From NCBI GenBank assembly GCA_946186335.1, contig CAMHMW010000118.1:1-5699 (forward strand): DNA of 5,699 bases, read 5' to 3'. Positions 5,539-5,699 of this stretch are shown piece after piece (the stretch's first letter is position 1; each line of letters opens with the position of its first letter). Under the pieces are notes generated by a model that had not been told where the DNA came from, did no database searches, and saw only the letters and a list, made by a program, of their open reading frames with translations. Position numbers and translations under genes: made by a program. This DNA is from an uncultured Candidatus Melainabacteria bacterium. Its GTDB lineage: Bacteria > Cyanobacteriota > Vampirovibrionia > Gastranaerophilales > Gastranaerophilaceae.

Positions 5539-5699
5539 ATGTCGTTTAAATTTTTCGAAATCTCTGAAAAAAGAGAAAAAGGTAAATTTACCAAAAAAGT
5601 CATAAATATTCTTGGGATAAAAATATCCTATACCGCTCCCTGTATGAAAGATATAGACGATTTTCTTGAATTTGAACGGGTAAGACAAAACCGCAGACT
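5539..5699 (+). CDS. Hypothetical protein, N-terminus only (cut by window edge)
   Basis: An open frame begins at ATG 5539 and runs without a stop to the window end, giving 53 codons. The start is Lys/Phe-rich (MSFKFFEISEKREKG) and is followed by KKVINILGIKIS. A short basic stretch leading into an I-x-x-L-G-I-K-I-type strand is often seen at the N-terminus of lipopolysaccharide or capsule glycosyltransferases and related surface-glycan proteins of Gram-negative bacteria. That resemblance is weak and comes from recollection of such N-termini. No catalytic motif is visible in this fragment. The well-spaced promoter upstream supports it being a real gene. Confidence 0.6.
   Translation, partial: MSFKFFEISEKREKGKFTKKVINILGIKISYTAPCMKDIDDFLEFERVRQNRR

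Overview
The window is AT-rich bacterial DNA (roughly one third G+C by eye) with six genes: five complete and one cut by the right edge. It suggests a low-GC, probably anaerobic and probably Gram-negative bacterium. The evidence is a radical SAM/SPASM enzyme, a CooC-like Ni/CODH-type ATPase next to a MetE/UroD-type methyltransferase, an RTX-type protein of the kind usually exported by type I secretion, and a right-edge start that weakly resembles surface-glycan enzymes. The first 17 bases match a dispersed repeat known from many unrelated genomes. The phylum cannot be fixed from this sequence; gut-type lineages such as Elusimicrobiota or Gastranaerophilales would fit but are a guess.

Left part (1-2822): two divergent genes share a 126-bp intergenic region. 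The leftward gene is a complete radical SAM enzyme with a full SPASM domain. The rightward gene encodes a 536-residue, cysteine-free protein made of two RTX-plus-C-terminal modules separated by a linker. That linker carries five spaced copies of a Tyr-x(1-2)-Pro-Pro motif, most preceded by Lys or Met. A SPASM enzyme beside a protein with repeated short motifs suggests an enzyme-substrate pair (a RiPP-like modified RTX protein). This is the most interesting hypothesis in the window. It is inference, not demonstrated.

Centre (2893-4720): a leftward pair, almost certainly one transcript, encodes a short MetE/UroD-superfamily zinc methyltransferase followed after 1 bp by a CooC-like P-loop ATPase that begins at a TTG codon. 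The pair points to corrinoid, one-carbon or nickel-enzyme metabolism.

Right part (4743-5699): ribosomal protein L9 (rplI) lies upstream of the methyltransferase gene on the same strand, separated by a hairpin that is well paired only in the leftward transcript. Divergent from rplI, behind a plausible sigma-70 promoter, begins a truncated gene of unknown or possibly surface-glycan function.
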